From NCBI RefSeq assembly GCF_003815975.1, contig NZ_CP033932.1:806001-870000 (forward strand): a stretch of 64,000 nucleotides of DNA, read 5' to 3'. The DNA is from Chryseobacterium bernardetii. GTDB taxonomy: Bacteria > Bacteroidota > Bacteroidia > Flavobacteriales > Weeksellaceae. Of this stretch, positions 37,006 to 46,282 are shown in pieces (positions within the stretch are counted from its first letter, which is position 1; every line of letters starts with the position of its first letter). Under the pieces are notes generated by a model that was not told the DNA's origin, made no database searches, and saw nothing but the letters and a program-made list of their open reading frames with translations. A program made the translations under genes and the position numbers.

Positions 37006-37410
37006 ATGAAAAAACAAGACCTGCCTCAAGATGAAAGTAATCTGAAATCCGCCAACATGACAGAAGTACTGTATGTAACGGATGAAAATGATAATTACAC
37101 AACCGCAAACAGTACAGGCTGGGATGCAAAAAAAGCTGCTTTAGACGAATCTATGGAGCTTATTTATGAGAGGATTGAAGAAGCCAGACAAAATGTTGCC
37201 AATAATATCGTAAGCCCTATCGTTTATTTTATGGAATTCAATAAAATGGACCTGGGTGTACTTGCCGCTTATGTAGGAATGTGGCAATGGAGGGTAAAAA
37301 GACACTTTAAACCCAAAGTATTTAAAAAACTAAGCGAAACTGCACTGAAAAAATATGCAGATGCATTCGGAATTTCAGTGAATGAATTAAAAAACTTCGA
37401 CGGGAAATAA
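37006..37410 (+). CDS. Conserved-type hypothetical protein of the pigment cluster
   Basis: A 134-residue soluble protein with no signal peptide. The N-terminal 35 residues are polar and probably flexible. The rest is helical: a long amphipathic helix (MELIYERIEEARQNVANNI) followed by VYFMEFNKMDLGVLAAYVGM and a basic segment (WRVKRHFKPKVFKKL) leading to a C-terminal helix that looks like the end of a helix-turn-helix (YADAFGISVNELKNF). It is the first gene of the BtrH/ABC-exporter segment, 50 bases before the BtrH-like gene. I do not recognise a family. A partner or regulator of the BtrH/ABC unit is inferred. Confidence 0.6.
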   Translation: MKKQDLPQDESNLKSANMTEVLYVTDENDNYTTANSTGWDAKKAALDESMELIYERIEEARQNVANNIVSPIVYFMEFNKMDLGVLAAYVGMWQWRVKRHFKPKVFKKLSETALKKYADAFGISVNELKNFDGK

Positions 37411-37460
37411 ATAAAGTGGCACACCATTTTATTTACCTATGAAAAAGATATAAACAGCAA

Positions 37461-38456
37461 ATGAAATTAAACTTTGAACACCACCAGACTGCGCATTGCG
37501 AAAACGGTGTTGCTTCTAATCTACTGCTTAACAGAGGACTGAAACTAAGTGAGCCTATGATCTTCGGGATCGGTTCAGGACTGTTTTTTGTCTACCTGCC
37601 TTTTTTAAAGGTGAATTTCGCTCCGGGCTTCAGCTATCGTCCGATGCCGGGGGCTATTTTCAGTAAAGCAGCAAAAAGATTAGGAATTAAAATCAAAAGA
37701 GAAAAATTCTCAAATCCTCAGGATGCTCAAAAGGCTCTTGAGAGAAATTTAGAACAAAATATTCCTACAGGACTTCAGGTAGGTGTTTTTAACCTTACCT
37801 ATTTCCCTGAAGAGTATAAATTTCACTTCAATGCCCATAATCTTGTAGTATATGGTAAAGAAGACGGAAAATTTCTTATCAGTGATCCGGTAATGGATTA
37901 TACCACCACCCTTACCGAAGCAGAACTTGAAAAAGTAAGATATGCCAAAGGAGCACTTCCTCCAAAAGGACACATGTACTATCCTGTTTATATTCCTGAA
38001 AATGTTCATCTGGAAGAAGCCATAAAAAAAGGAATTAAGGATACCTGCAAAAACATGCTTGCGCCAGTACCGCTTATTGGGGTAAAAGCGATGAGATGGG
38101 TAGCCAAAAGCATCCCTAAATGGGCAGAAAAAAAGGGAACAAAGGTGACCAATCATTATCTGGGCCAGCTGATAAGAATGCAGGAGGAAATAGGAACAGG
38201 AGGCGGAGGCTTCAGGTTTATTTATGGAGCATTCCTACAGGAAGCCGCTGTTATCCTTAAAAACGATGAATTAAAAGGACTTTCAAAGGAAATTACTGCT
38301 ATTGGTGATCTTTGGAGAGACTTTGCCGTAGATATTGCGAGAGTTTACAAAAACAGAAATGCCAAGAGCGATATCTACAACACCTTATCTAAAACGATGC
38401 TTCATATTGCAGATTTAGAAGAAGCTTTCTATAAAAAACTGAGAAAAGCAATCTGA
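37461..38456 (+). CDS. BtrH N-terminal domain acyl-handling protein
   Basis: A 331-residue protein with a papain-like BtrH fold. EHHQTAHCENGVASNLLL near the start holds the presumed catalytic Cys (about residue 13) and ISDPVMDY (about 140) the His/Asp side region. BtrH in butirosin synthesis moves an acyl chain from an ACP to an amine. By analogy this protein may transfer or trim an acyl group on the pigment or a carrier, but the substrate is unknown. It is followed one base later by an ABC exporter, and such pairs are frequent in flavobacterial pigment clusters. Confidence 0.72.
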   Translation: MKLNFEHHQTAHCENGVASNLLLNRGLKLSEPMIFGIGSGLFFVYLPFLKVNFAPGFSYRPMPGAIFSKAAKRLGIKIKREKFSNPQDAQKALERNLEQNIPTGLQVGVFNLTYFPEEYKFHFNAHNLVVYGKEDGKFLISDPVMDYTTTLTEAELEKVRYAKGALPPKGHMYYPVYIPENVHLEEAIKKGIKDTCKNMLAPVPLIGVKAMRWVAKSIPKWAEKKGTKVTNHYLGQLIRMQEEIGTGGGGFRFIYGAFLQEAAVILKNDELKGLSKEITAIGDLWRDFAVDIARVYKNRNAKSDIYNTLSKTMLHIADLEEAFYKKLRKAI

Positions 38457-38457
38457 T

Positions 38458-39216
38458 ATGGCAGAGAATATGATTGAGATAAAAAACCTATATAAAAAAT
38501 ACAAAAATTCCGATGAGTTTTCTGTAAATGATATCTCTTTGAATATCGACAAAAATGAAATTTACGGGATTCTTGGCCCTAACGGCGCAGGAAAGACCAC
38601 TTTAATTTCCATACTTTCAGGATTAATCAAGCCTACTTCAGGGCAATTTACCATCAATGGACTGTCACCACAAAAAGATAATTTCAAGATCAGGCAGATC
38701 ATGGGGATTGTACCACAGGAGTACGCCCTCTATCCTACTCTTACCGCTAAAGAAAACCTGATGTTCTTTGGAAGCTTATATGGATTAAAGCATAAGCAGC
38801 TTACCAAAGCTATTGATGATTCCCTGGAAATCATGGGGCTTTCAAAATTTGCCAACAAGCAGGTAGGACAATTTTCCGGAGGGATGAAACGCCGCTGTAA
38901 CCTCATCGCCGGAACCCTCCACAATCCGAAAGTGCTTTTTTTGGACGAGCCTACCGTAGGCGTAGATGTACAATCTAAAAAAGTAATCATTGATTTCCTT
39001 TTAGAATTGAATAAAAGCGGAACATGCATCATCTATACTTCCCACCATCTTTCTGAGGCAGAAGAATTCTGTACGAAGATTGCCATTATTGACAAAGGAA
39101 GAATTCATGCAGTAGGAACCCCTGAAGAACTTGTTTCCCAGATTTCCCATGCAGAAAACCTAGAAGATGTTTTCATTTCATTAACCGGAAAAGAATTAAG
39201 AGATGTTGTTGTATAA
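38458..39216 (+). CDS. ABC transporter ATP-binding protein
   Basis: A 252-residue ATPase of the ABC-2 exporter class. Walker A is GPNGAGKTT (about residues 40-48), the Q-loop is VPQEYALYPTLTAKENL, the signature is QFSGGMKRR (about 139), Walker B is VLFLDEPTVGVD (about 160) and the switch His is in YTSHHLSEAE. The end overlaps the permease gene by 14 bases, so the pair is made together. Likely exports the pigment, a lipid precursor or a peptide partner. Confidence 0.94.
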   Translation: MAENMIEIKNLYKKYKNSDEFSVNDISLNIDKNEIYGILGPNGAGKTTLISILSGLIKPTSGQFTINGLSPQKDNFKIRQIMGIVPQEYALYPTLTAKENLMFFGSLYGLKHKQLTKAIDDSLEIMGLSKFANKQVGQFSGGMKRRCNLIAGTLHNPKVLFLDEPTVGVDVQSKKVIIDFLLELNKSGTCIIYTSHHLSEAEEFCTKIAIIDKGRIHAVGTPEELVSQISHAENLEDVFISLTGKELRDVVV

Positions 39217-40471
39217 ACTGTGGAGAAGTTTTATTAAGGAAATTCTTCTGTTGAAAAGAGATATAGGAGGAATTGTGATCATTTTCGTAATGCCGTTGCT
39301 TCTGATTGTAACCATTACCCTTATTCAGGATTCTACCTTTAAAAATCTTGAAGGCTCAAAAATCCCGATCATTTTTATTGATAATGATAAATCTGAGGTT
39401 TCAAAAAATATAAAAGGTGAGCTTGAAAACAGTAAAACCTTCCAGCTGCTGACCAATTTCAATGAAAAATCGGCGCAGGATGCCGTATTTGCGGGAGATT
39501 ATCAGATGGCTATTGTTATTCCTGAAGATCTTACGAAGGATTTAAATTCAAATATTGACTCTAAAGTTCAGGCGATTGTAAGTTCATTCGGATTGGAAGG
39601 TGATTCTACAAAAACGAAAACAAAAGCACCCAAAGCGAAAGAAATTCATTTATATTTTGACCCGGCAACCAATGCAGGATTTAAAAACTCAGTCATGAAT
39701 TCTGTTAACAAAATGGTGTTTGAGATCGAAAATAAAAAGATCTATAAAGCATTCCAGGACCAGCTGGGAACAACGGAAAACCTTGAAGAAAATAAAAATC
39801 TCATCAGTTTCAAAGAAATCACTCCGAAAAAGGGAGAAATGGACATTATGCCGAATTCCGTTCAGCATAACGTTCCTGCGTGGACTCTTTTCGCCATCTT
39901 TTTCATTGTAGTTCCTTTATCCATCAACCTTGTCAAAGAAAAAAGCCAGGGAACGAGTGTAAGAGCAAGAATAAGTCCTACTCCTTATTTCGTCCATATT
40001 TTAGGAAAAACATTTACTTATCTTATCATCTGCCTTATTCAGTTTTTACTGATGGTAGCGGTAGGAATCTATCTTTTTCCGTACATGGATCTGCCGGCGT
40101 TTGATGTATCCGGAAAGATGTTTCAGCTTGTTACAGTAACCCTGTTTGCAGGACTTGCTGCTATCGGATTTGGGGTATTATTGGGCACTATTGCAGACAC
40201 CCAGGAACAATCGGCGCCTTTTGGAGCCACATCTGTAGTAGTGTTAGCAGCAATCGGTGGTATCTGGGTTCCGGTATTTCTGATGCCTGAATTTATGCAG
40301 ACCGTAGCCAAGTTCTCCCCTATGAACTGGGGTTTGAATGCTTATTATGATATCATCTTAAGAAACAGCGGAATTGGTGGTATTGCCAGAGAACTGGTAT
40401 TCCTGTTTTTATTTTACATTGCCACCGTATCCGTCTCTATTTTCTACGAAAGAAAGCTTCATAATATTTAA
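39203..40471 (+). CDS. ABC-2 type transporter permease
   Basis: A 422-residue permease. One N-terminal helix (IGGIVIIFVMPLLLIVTITLI) is followed by a large extracytoplasmic domain of about 190 residues. Five further helices end the protein, with the ABC-2 hallmark around VKEKSQGTSVRARISPTP (about residues 247-264) and a conserved MPEFMQTVAKFSPMNWGLNAY stretch of the family near the end. It pairs with the ATPase just upstream. Substrate unknown. Confidence 0.92.
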   Translation: MLLYKLWRSFIKEILLLKRDIGGIVIIFVMPLLLIVTITLIQDSTFKNLEGSKIPIIFIDNDKSEVSKNIKGELENSKTFQLLTNFNEKSAQDAVFAGDYQMAIVIPEDLTKDLNSNIDSKVQAIVSSFGLEGDSTKTKTKAPKAKEIHLYFDPATNAGFKNSVMNSVNKMVFEIENKKIYKAFQDQLGTTENLEENKNLISFKEITPKKGEMDIMPNSVQHNVPAWTLFAIFFIVVPLSINLVKEKSQGTSVRARISPTPYFVHILGKTFTYLIICLIQFLLMVAVGIYLFPYMDLPAFDVSGKMFQLVTVTLFAGLAAIGFGVLLGTIADTQEQSAPFGATSVVVLAAIGGIWVPVFLMPEFMQTVAKFSPMNWGLNAYYDIILRNSGIGGIARELVFLFLFYIATVSVSIFYERKLHNI

Positions 40472-40542
40472 TCTATTTTTATTACTAATATTGTCAGGAT
40501 ATTTCTGACATCCATAAAACAAAACTCAGGAAGAAAAAGAAC

Positions 40543-40971
40543 ATGCAGCCTAACGAAAATATATTAACCTGTACTGAAGAGGTAAGAGTACGATTCAACG
40601 AGACAGATCCTCTGGGTATTGTCTGGCATGGCCATTACATCGTTTATTTTGAAGACGGAAGGGAAGCTTTCGGACGCCAGCATGGCCTCACCTACCTTGA
40701 TATTCAGAAGGCAGGATATGTAACCCCTATCGTGAAAAGTACCTGTGAACATTTTCTTCCCTTAAAATATGGAGAAACATTCAGAATTGTTACCACTTTC
40801 ATTAATTCTGTCTCCGCAAAGCTTATTTATAAATATGAGCTTTTCAACCAGGAAGACCAATTGGTTTGCAGAGGAGAAACCATTCAGGTATTTCTGGACG
40901 GCAACGGAAGTTTGTGTTTATATAATCCGGAGTTTTTTCAAGCCTGGAAAGATAAAATGGGATTATCATGA
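40543..40971 (+). CDS. 4HBT-type acyl thioesterase
   Basis: A 142-residue hotdog thioesterase of the 4-hydroxybenzoyl-CoA type. RVRFNETDPLGIVWHGHYIVYFEDGR-like N-terminus holds the catalytic Asp (Asp22) and the family's HxHY. Presumed to release or edit acyl chains on the pigment ACP or CoA, as ApeH-type proteins do in aryl-polyene loci. Its stop overlaps the start of the ketosynthase (ATGA), so translation is coupled. Confidence 0.85.
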   Translation: MQPNENILTCTEEVRVRFNETDPLGIVWHGHYIVYFEDGREAFGRQHGLTYLDIQKAGYVTPIVKSTCEHFLPLKYGETFRIVTTFINSVSAKLIYKYELFNQEDQLVCRGETIQVFLDGNGSLCLYNPEFFQAWKDKMGLS

Positions 40972-42110
40972 AGAAGGAAATTTATATTACAGATTATAAT
41001 TGCATAACGCCTCTTGGCTTTGATGTGGACTCTAATTGGAAGGCGCTTTTGGCAGGAAAATCGGGCGTTGCTTTACATAAAATTATAGATAACCAGGACC
41101 CTTTTTACGCATCCGTAATTGATTCTGAAAAACTGGATGAGGAATTCAGAAGAGTTTTCACCGGGAATATCCATTTTGAATTCACAAGACTGGAAAAAAT
41201 GCTTCTTCTAAGCATAAAGCCTCTTGTTGAAAAACATACAGTAACAGAAAATACCGCTTTCATCCTGTCTACAACAAAAGGAAATATCAGCTTATTAAAA
41301 AACCAGGCTGAATTGCCGGAAGGCACTTATCTTCCAAAATTAGCTCAAAAAATTGCTGATTTTTTCGGGTTTAAAACCAAGCCTATTGTGGTTTCCAATG
41401 CCTGTGTTTCAGGGGTAATGGCTATTGCTGTTGCCAAGAATATGATACAGGCAGGTAAATATAAGGATGCCTTCGTAATAGCAGGAGATGAAATTTCAGA
41501 ATTTGTAATTTCCGGATTCAATTCATTTCAGGCCATTGGATCAGAACCGTGCAAACCTTATGATAAAAACCGGAACGGAATCAATATCGGAGAGGCAGCC
41601 GCAGCAGCTTATATTACTTCTGAAGCTTCCGAAAACGAAAAATTCAGATTTAAAGTATTGGGAGATTCTGCCATCAATGATGCCAATCATATTTCCGGCC
41701 CATCCAGAACAGGAGACGGGTTATACGGAAGTATCAGAAATGCGATGATGGAAGCCAAAGTTTCTGCAAAACAGATCGATTTTATTTCGGCTCATGGAAC
41801 AGCAACATTATACAATGATGAAATGGAAAGCATCGCATTCAACAGAATGGAACTGCAAAATATTCCTCTGAACAGTATGAAAGGCTATTACGGACATTGT
41901 TTAGGTGCTTCCGGACTCTTAGAAAGTATTATTTCTATGGAAAGTGCCCTTCAGAATACACTGATCCCTTCTAAAAACTTCGAAGAAATAGGAGTAACTC
42001 AGCCATTGAATATCATTAAAGAGAACCAACCTGCAAACATCAGATATATTTTGAAAACAGCATCTGGTTTTGGTGGGTGTAATGCTGCGATTGTATTGGA
42101 AAAATGTTAA
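40968..42110 (+). CDS. Beta-ketoacyl synthase with full catalytic triad
   Basis: A 380-residue FabF-like condensing enzyme. Active-site Cys146 in [12 protein letters not shown], His in [12 protein letters not shown] (about 269) and His in [10 protein letters not shown] (about 309) form the Cys-His-His triad, so it should be catalytic. It is somewhat shorter than FabF (about 410). It precedes a short ketosynthase-like protein by one base, a possible heterodimer partner. Likely an elongating or priming ketosynthase in polyene synthesis. Confidence 0.88.
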   Translation: MKKEIYITDYNCITPLGFDVDSNWKALLAGKSGVALHKIIDNQDPFYASVIDSEKLDEEFRRVFTGNIHFEFTRLEKMLLLSIKPLVEKHTVTENTAFILSTTKGNISLLKNQAELPEGTYLPKLAQKIADFFGFKTKPIVVSNACVSGVMAIAVAKNMIQAGKYKDAFVIAGDEISEFVISGFNSFQAIGSEPCKPYDKNRNGINIGEAAAAAYITSEASENEKFRFKVLGDSAINDANHISGPSRTGDGLYGSIRNAMMEAKVSAKQIDFISAHGTATLYNDEMESIAFNRMELQNIPLNSMKGYYGHCLGASGLLESIISMESALQNTLIPSKNFEEIGVTQPLNIIKENQPANIRYILKTASGFGGCNAAIVLEKC

Positions 42111-42111
42111 A

Positions 42112-42660
42112 ATGAATATGATGAAGAAAACCAACACCTGCACCATAGAACATTCAAAAATAACCGTTGATGGAAACCTTATTTTTGAAAGCGAAAGCAA
42201 TACATTCCCGGAATTTGCTAAAGAAGCCTATAAAAGCCTAGAACTCAGCTATCCGAAATTTCATAAAATGGATAGCCTGAGTAAATTAGCCTTTCTTTCT
42301 GCTGAAATGCTTTTAAAAGAAGAAGATCACAGCAGAACAGCATTGGTTTTTGCCAACAGATCCTCCAGTCTGGATACTGATTTCAAATACCAGGAAAGCA
42401 TCAATTCTCAGGAGAATTATTTTCCCAGCCCGGCAGTTTTTGTTTATACCTTACCTAACATTTGTGTTGGGGAAATCAGCATTAAACACAAAATGCAGAC
42501 GGAGAATGCCTTCTTTGTTTTGGATGAATTTGATGAAAATTTTTTAAATGACTACGCAGAACAGATTCTCCAATCCGGAAAAGCCGATAAAGTATTATGC
42601 GGCTGGGTTGAATTATTTCAGGAAAATTACAAAGCTTTTGTATATTTGCTAACCTTGTAA
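42112..42660 (+). CDS. Short ketosynthase-like protein without catalytic Cys
   Basis: A 182-residue protein resembling the N-terminal half of a thiolase-fold condensing enzyme ([48 protein letters not shown]). The usual nucleophile position is not occupied by a recognisable TACSS-type motif and the C-terminal His region is missing, so it cannot catalyse condensation alone. Small proteins of this kind occur beside ketosynthases in aryl-polyene clusters, perhaps as chain-length or structural partners. The ATG at 42112 is one base after the previous stop; ATGs at 42118 and 42121 are alternatives. Confidence 0.65.
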   Translation: MNMMKKTNTCTIEHSKITVDGNLIFESESNTFPEFAKEAYKSLELSYPKFHKMDSLSKLAFLSAEMLLKEEDHSRTALVFANRSSSLDTDFKYQESINSQENYFPSPAVFVYTLPNICVGEISIKHKMQTENAFFVLDEFDENFLNDYAEQILQSGKADKVLCGWVELFQENYKAFVYLLTL

Positions 42661-42661
42661 A

Positions 42662-42738
42662 AATGTAACAATATAACAATGTAGAAGTGTAACAATTTTA
42701 GCTATTGGTAAACTGGTACATAGATACATTGGTAAATT
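42662..42738. repeat. Imperfect hairpin repeat, copy 1
   Basis: Two arms of 35 bases (42662-42696 and 42704-42738), about 26 of 35 complementary, with a 7-base loop. It is made of decayed TGTAACAAT-type words. Related copies lie at 43016, 53929 and 55520. Confidence 0.65.
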
Positions 42739-42747
42739 AATTAAATT

Positions 42748-43005
42748 ATGGAAAACTTAAAAACAGAATTGAAGCACAAAATTATTGAAGTACTTAACCT
42801 TGAAGACGTTTCTGTAGAAGAAATAAAAGATGCAGATCCGTTATTCGGAGGAGGATTAGGACTAGATTCTATTGATGCTTTGGAATTAATCGTTCTTCTG
42901 GATAAAGATTATGGAATAAAATTAGCCGATCCTAAAAAAGGAAAGGAAATTTTCCAATCTATCGATACCATGGCTAAATTCATCGAAGACAACAGAACAA
43001 AATAA
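42748..43005 (+). CDS. Acyl carrier protein
   Basis: An 85-residue ACP. LGLDSIDALELIVLLDKDYG holds the phosphopantetheine Ser41 and the helix-II recognition surface. The acidic overall composition and length are normal. It lies between a short ketosynthase-like gene and a ketosynthase pair, each separated by a hairpin repeat of 75-85 bases, so it probably carries the growing aryl-polyene chain. It is distinct from the second ACP at 54028. Confidence 0.93.
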   Translation: MENLKTELKHKIIEVLNLEDVSVEEIKDADPLFGGGLGLDSIDALELIVLLDKDYGIKLADPKKGKEIFQSIDTMAKFIEDNRTK

Positions 43006-43015
43006 ATCATATAAC

Positions 43016-43080
43016 TGTTTAACGGTGTATCAATGTACTAGAAGAATTGGTAAACTGTTACATTGATACATTGTTACATT
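43016..43080. repeat. Imperfect hairpin repeat, copy 2
   Basis: Holds an exact 11-base inverted repeat, GTATCAATGTA (43027-43037) and TACATTGATAC (43059-43069), inside a longer imperfect hairpin. The left arm seems truncated relative to copies 1 and 4. Confidence 0.65.
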
Positions 43081-43090
43081 ATTTAATAGA

Positions 43091-44290
43091 ATGAGTCAAA
43101 AAATTGCCATAACGGGAATGGGCATCATTTCCTCCATCGGAAACAATGTGGAGGAAAATTTTATTTCATTACAATCCGGAAAACACGGTATTTCAGATAT
43201 TCAGATGTTTGAAACCCGCCACGCCGGAGCGATTAAAACAGGTGAAATAAAACTATCCAATGAGGAACTGGTACAGAAACTTCAGCTGCGCGAAGACAAC
43301 AATGTTACCAGAACATCCTTATTAGGGATGATAGCCGCCAAAGAAGCAGTAGAAAGTGCCGGAATATCGGATATCAACGGCTACAGAACCGGGCTGATCT
43401 CCTCCACCAGTGTTGGCGGAATGGATATTACCGAAAAATACTTCTATTCCTACGAAGACTTTCCTGAAAAGCAAAAATATATTGATGCTCATGATGCCGG
43501 AAGTTCCTCATTGGCCATTGCAGATCATTTGGGATTAAAAGGTATGGTTTCTACCATCAGTACAGCCTGCTCATCTGCAGCAAACGCCATTATGATGGGA
43601 GCTAAACTCATAAAAAACGGAGTTCTGGATCGTGTAATCGTGGGCGGAACAGATTCTCTTTCAAAGTTTACGCTGAATGGGTTCAACACCCTGATGATCC
43701 TTACAGATTCTTATAATACGCCTTTCGACAACAACCGAAAAGGATTGAATCTTGGAGAAGCAGCCGCTTTTTTAGTGCTTGAATCCGAAGAACTTGTTAA
43801 AAAGGAAAATAAAAAGGTGCTGGCCTATCTTTCCGGATATGGAAATGCCAACGATGCCCACCACCAAACCGCCTCTTCTGAAAACGGACAAGGTGCCTTT
43901 TTAGCAATGCATAAGGCTTTGAAAATTTCAGGTTTAAACAAAGAAGACATCGATTATATCAATGTTCATGGCACAGCGACACCTAATAATGACCTATCTG
44001 AGGGAATTGCCATGATCAGGATTTTTGGAGAAAACCAGGTGCCGGAATTCAGCTCTACAAAAGCGTTTACAGGACATACACTGGCTGCAGCAGCCGGGAT
44101 TGAAGCCGTATTTTCAATTCTAGCCATGCAACACAACCTTATTTTCCCGAACCTGAATTTCAAAACGAAAATGGAAGAGTTTGATCTCACCCCGGTTACT
44201 GAACTGAAGGAGAAAAACATCAATCATGTTCTTTCCAATTCATTTGGATTTGGTGGAAACTGTTCAACCCTAATTTTCTCAAAATCATGA
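43091..44290 (+). CDS. Beta-ketoacyl synthase (FabF-like, catalytic)
   Basis: A 399-residue KAS II-type enzyme. Cys160 in STACSSAANA, His in NVHGTATPNND (about 296) and His in FTGHTLAAAAG (about 331) complete the triad. FGFGGNCSTLIF closes the fold. Its stop overlaps the next start (ATGA), coupling it to the Cys-less ketosynthase-like protein, as in KS-alpha/chain-length-factor pairs. Expected to extend the aryl-polyene chain on the ACP at 42748. Confidence 0.92.
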   Translation: MSQKIAITGMGIISSIGNNVEENFISLQSGKHGISDIQMFETRHAGAIKTGEIKLSNEELVQKLQLREDNNVTRTSLLGMIAAKEAVESAGISDINGYRTGLISSTSVGGMDITEKYFYSYEDFPEKQKYIDAHDAGSSSLAIADHLGLKGMVSTISTACSSAANAIMMGAKLIKNGVLDRVIVGGTDSLSKFTLNGFNTLMILTDSYNTPFDNNRKGLNLGEAAAFLVLESEELVKKENKKVLAYLSGYGNANDAHHQTASSENGQGAFLAMHKALKISGLNKEDIDYINVHGTATPNNDLSEGIAMIRIFGENQVPEFSSTKAFTGHTLAAAAGIEAVFSILAMQHNLIFPNLNFKTKMEEFDLTPVTELKEKNINHVLSNSFGFGGNCSTLIFSKS

Positions 44291-45348
44291 GTACAGTATA
44301 CATCAACAGTGCATCCTGTATCTCTGCTCAGGACACTTTAAACAAAAATATCCTTGATAGTCTTAAGCCGGAAAATTCGGCAAAGATCATAAAAGCCATA
44401 GAACCTAATTACAAAGAATTCATTCCTCCTGCCATGATCAGAAGAATGTCTAAAACGGTAAAAATGAGTTCTGTAGCGTCGCACTACGCTTTAAAAGAAG
44501 CTGGAATTCAACAGCCAGATGCTATTATCGCAGGAACCGGGATGGGATGTTCACAGGATTCTGAAAAGTTTCTGAAAAACGTAATTGATAATCATGAGGA
44601 GTTTTTAACCCCTACATTTTTTATTCAGTCTACCCACAATACTGTTGCAGGCCAGATTGCACTGGGGCTGCAATGCCATGGCTACAACTTTACCTATGTA
44701 AATACTTCTTCATCTCTGGAATTTTCATTGTTGGATGCCCAACTACAGATTAAAGATGGTGAAGCTGAAAATATTCTGGTTGGATCTACCGATGAGCAGA
44801 CCAACAGAACCATGGAACTCTACTGCCTGAACAATACCATTAAAAAAGAGTCAGATCTTCCTGCCGATTATCTGTATTCTACAACCAATGGTGTTATCTG
44901 GGGTGAAGGAGCTAGCTTTTTTGTTGTAGGAAAAGATAAAACAGAAACTACTTACGCAAAACTTACTGATATTAAAATCAGCAATAAATTAGAACTGGAT
45001 GAAACTTCAGATTTTATTCAGGAGTTCCTGACAAAAAACAATCTTTCAGCAACCGATATTGATGCTGTAATTTTAGGTTTCAGTAGTGACGCAGACTCTG
45101 ACGTTTATTATACAAAGGCCATGAACTTGTTACCAGGTTCGGCATTATTATATTACAAACATCTGAGTGGGGAGTTCAATACAGCAAGTGGTTTTTCTAC
45201 ATTTATGGCCTGCCATATTCTTAAAGAACAGAAGATCCCGGAAGTGATGATGATTAATGCAGAAAAAAAAGAAGAAGTAAAGAATGTACTTCTTTACAAT
45301 CACTTAGCAGGCAGCGATCATAGTTTGGTATTATTGGAAAGAGCTTAG
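44287..45348 (+). CDS. Ketosynthase-like chain-length-factor-type protein lacking the active Cys
   Basis: A 353-residue condensing-enzyme fold. At the nucleophile position the sequence reads VNTSSSLEFS (about residues 138-147), with Ser in place of Cys. The two His motifs are also not preserved (VILGFSSDADSD where xHGT is expected). It is coupled by ATGA overlap to a catalytic FabF-like enzyme. The arrangement is that of a type II polyketide heterodimer, KS-alpha with a chain-length factor. Predicted to set polyene length rather than catalyse. Confidence 0.8.
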   Translation: MSTVYINSASCISAQDTLNKNILDSLKPENSAKIIKAIEPNYKEFIPPAMIRRMSKTVKMSSVASHYALKEAGIQQPDAIIAGTGMGCSQDSEKFLKNVIDNHEEFLTPTFFIQSTHNTVAGQIALGLQCHGYNFTYVNTSSSLEFSLLDAQLQIKDGEAENILVGSTDEQTNRTMELYCLNNTIKKESDLPADYLYSTTNGVIWGEGASFFVVGKDKTETTYAKLTDIKISNKLELDETSDFIQEFLTKNNLSATDIDAVILGFSSDADSDVYYTKAMNLLPGSALLYYKHLSGEFNTASGFSTFMACHILKEQKIPEVMMINAEKKEEVKNVLLYNHLAGSDHSLVLLERA

Positions 45349-45370
45349 TTATTTTATTATAGCGTAATTC

Positions 45371-45456
45371 TGTCATTCAGAGCGAAACGAAGTGGAAGCG
45401 TGGAATCTCAACATAGATAATTTGAATGTATTGGTTTAGACTCTTACAGAGTGACA
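45371..45456. repeat. Dispersed intergenic repeat with TGTCA...TGACA ends
   Basis: Starts TGTCATTCAGAGCGAAACGA and ends in GAGTGACA, with complementary ends. This style of element (TGTCATTC-type) is common between genes in Bacteroidota genomes. It fills most of the gap between two pigment genes. Confidence 0.55.
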
Positions 45457-45529
45457 AAAAGAGTGTTAAGAATATCTCAAAATCATATAAAGTAAGAAAA
45501 CAGTCATCTAAAAACTCAAAAAAGCAATC

Positions 45530-46282
45530 ATGAGACACTATTCATTCATCCTGTTTTATCTCTTCTGTAACGTTTTCATCTATGCGTTTCAGGGAAGTTT
45601 TTGGGTGTATATTGCATGTTTCCTTGCTTTTTCTGCAGTAGTGGTTTGGGGATCATTTGCTATTGAACTGGGATATTTTGTTAACAGTATTACCCATAAA
45701 AGAACCAGAATTAAAGAGGTAGCCCTTACTTTTGATGATGGTCCAACGGAATTTACGCCTAAGTTTTTAGACTTACTCAAAGAGCATGAAATAAAAGCCA
45801 CTTTTTTCTGCATCGGAAAGCAGATTGAAAAATACCCTGAAACCTTTCAAAGGATCATTGCCGAGGGGCATACTATAGGAAATCATACCTTTTCACATTC
45901 CAATTCAACAGGTTTTTTATCAACGTTAAAAATGATGGCAGAGATAGAGAGCTGTGATGAAGTAATGAAGAATGTTGGCAATATACAAACCAACCTGTAC
46001 AGGCCGCCGTTCGGTGTTACCAATCCAAGTATTGCCAAAGCGATCAAAAGGACTCATAAAACGAGCATCGGCTGGAACGTCCGTTCTCTGGACACGATTA
46101 TTGATGATGAAAAGAAAATCTACCGGAGAGTAACGAAAGGATTAAAGAAAGGGAGCATCATTCTTCTTCATGATACTTCAGAAAAAACGTATCGTGTGCT
46201 GGCAGATTTATTAGTATTTTTGGCAGATAAAAAATACTCAACTTTTACAGTTGATTCCATTACAAATTCAAGAAAAAAATGA
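45530..46282 (+). CDS. Polysaccharide deacetylase (NodB) family membrane protein
   Basis: A 250-residue protein. Two N-terminal hydrophobic helices (about residues 5-50) anchor a NodB domain with TFDDGP (Asp69, Asp70), NHTFSHS (His119, His123) and RPPFG, the metal and catalytic motifs of CE4 deacetylases. WNVRSLDT and ILLHD complete the set, so it should be active. CE4 proteins recur in flexirubin and aryl-polyene loci. The substrate may be an envelope glycan or a pigment-linked group. Its end overlaps the LolA-like gene (ATGA). Confidence 0.86.
   Translation: MRHYSFILFYLFCNVFIYAFQGSFWVYIACFLAFSAVVVWGSFAIELGYFVNSITHKRTRIKEVALTFDDGPTEFTPKFLDLLKEHEIKATFFCIGKQIEKYPETFQRIIAEGHTIGNHTFSHSNSTGFLSTLKMMAEIESCDEVMKNVGNIQTNLYRPPFGVTNPSIAKAIKRTHKTSIGWNVRSLDTIIDDEKKIYRRVTKGLKKGSIILLHDTSEKTYRVLADLLVFLADKKYSTFTVDSITNSRKK

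Noticed and set aside
40968..45348. Fatty acid synthesis (housekeeping fab) locus
   Set aside because: Several ketosynthase-like proteins with Cys-less partners, DarA/DarB and an aromatic ammonia-lyase point to aryl-polyene/flexirubin synthesis.
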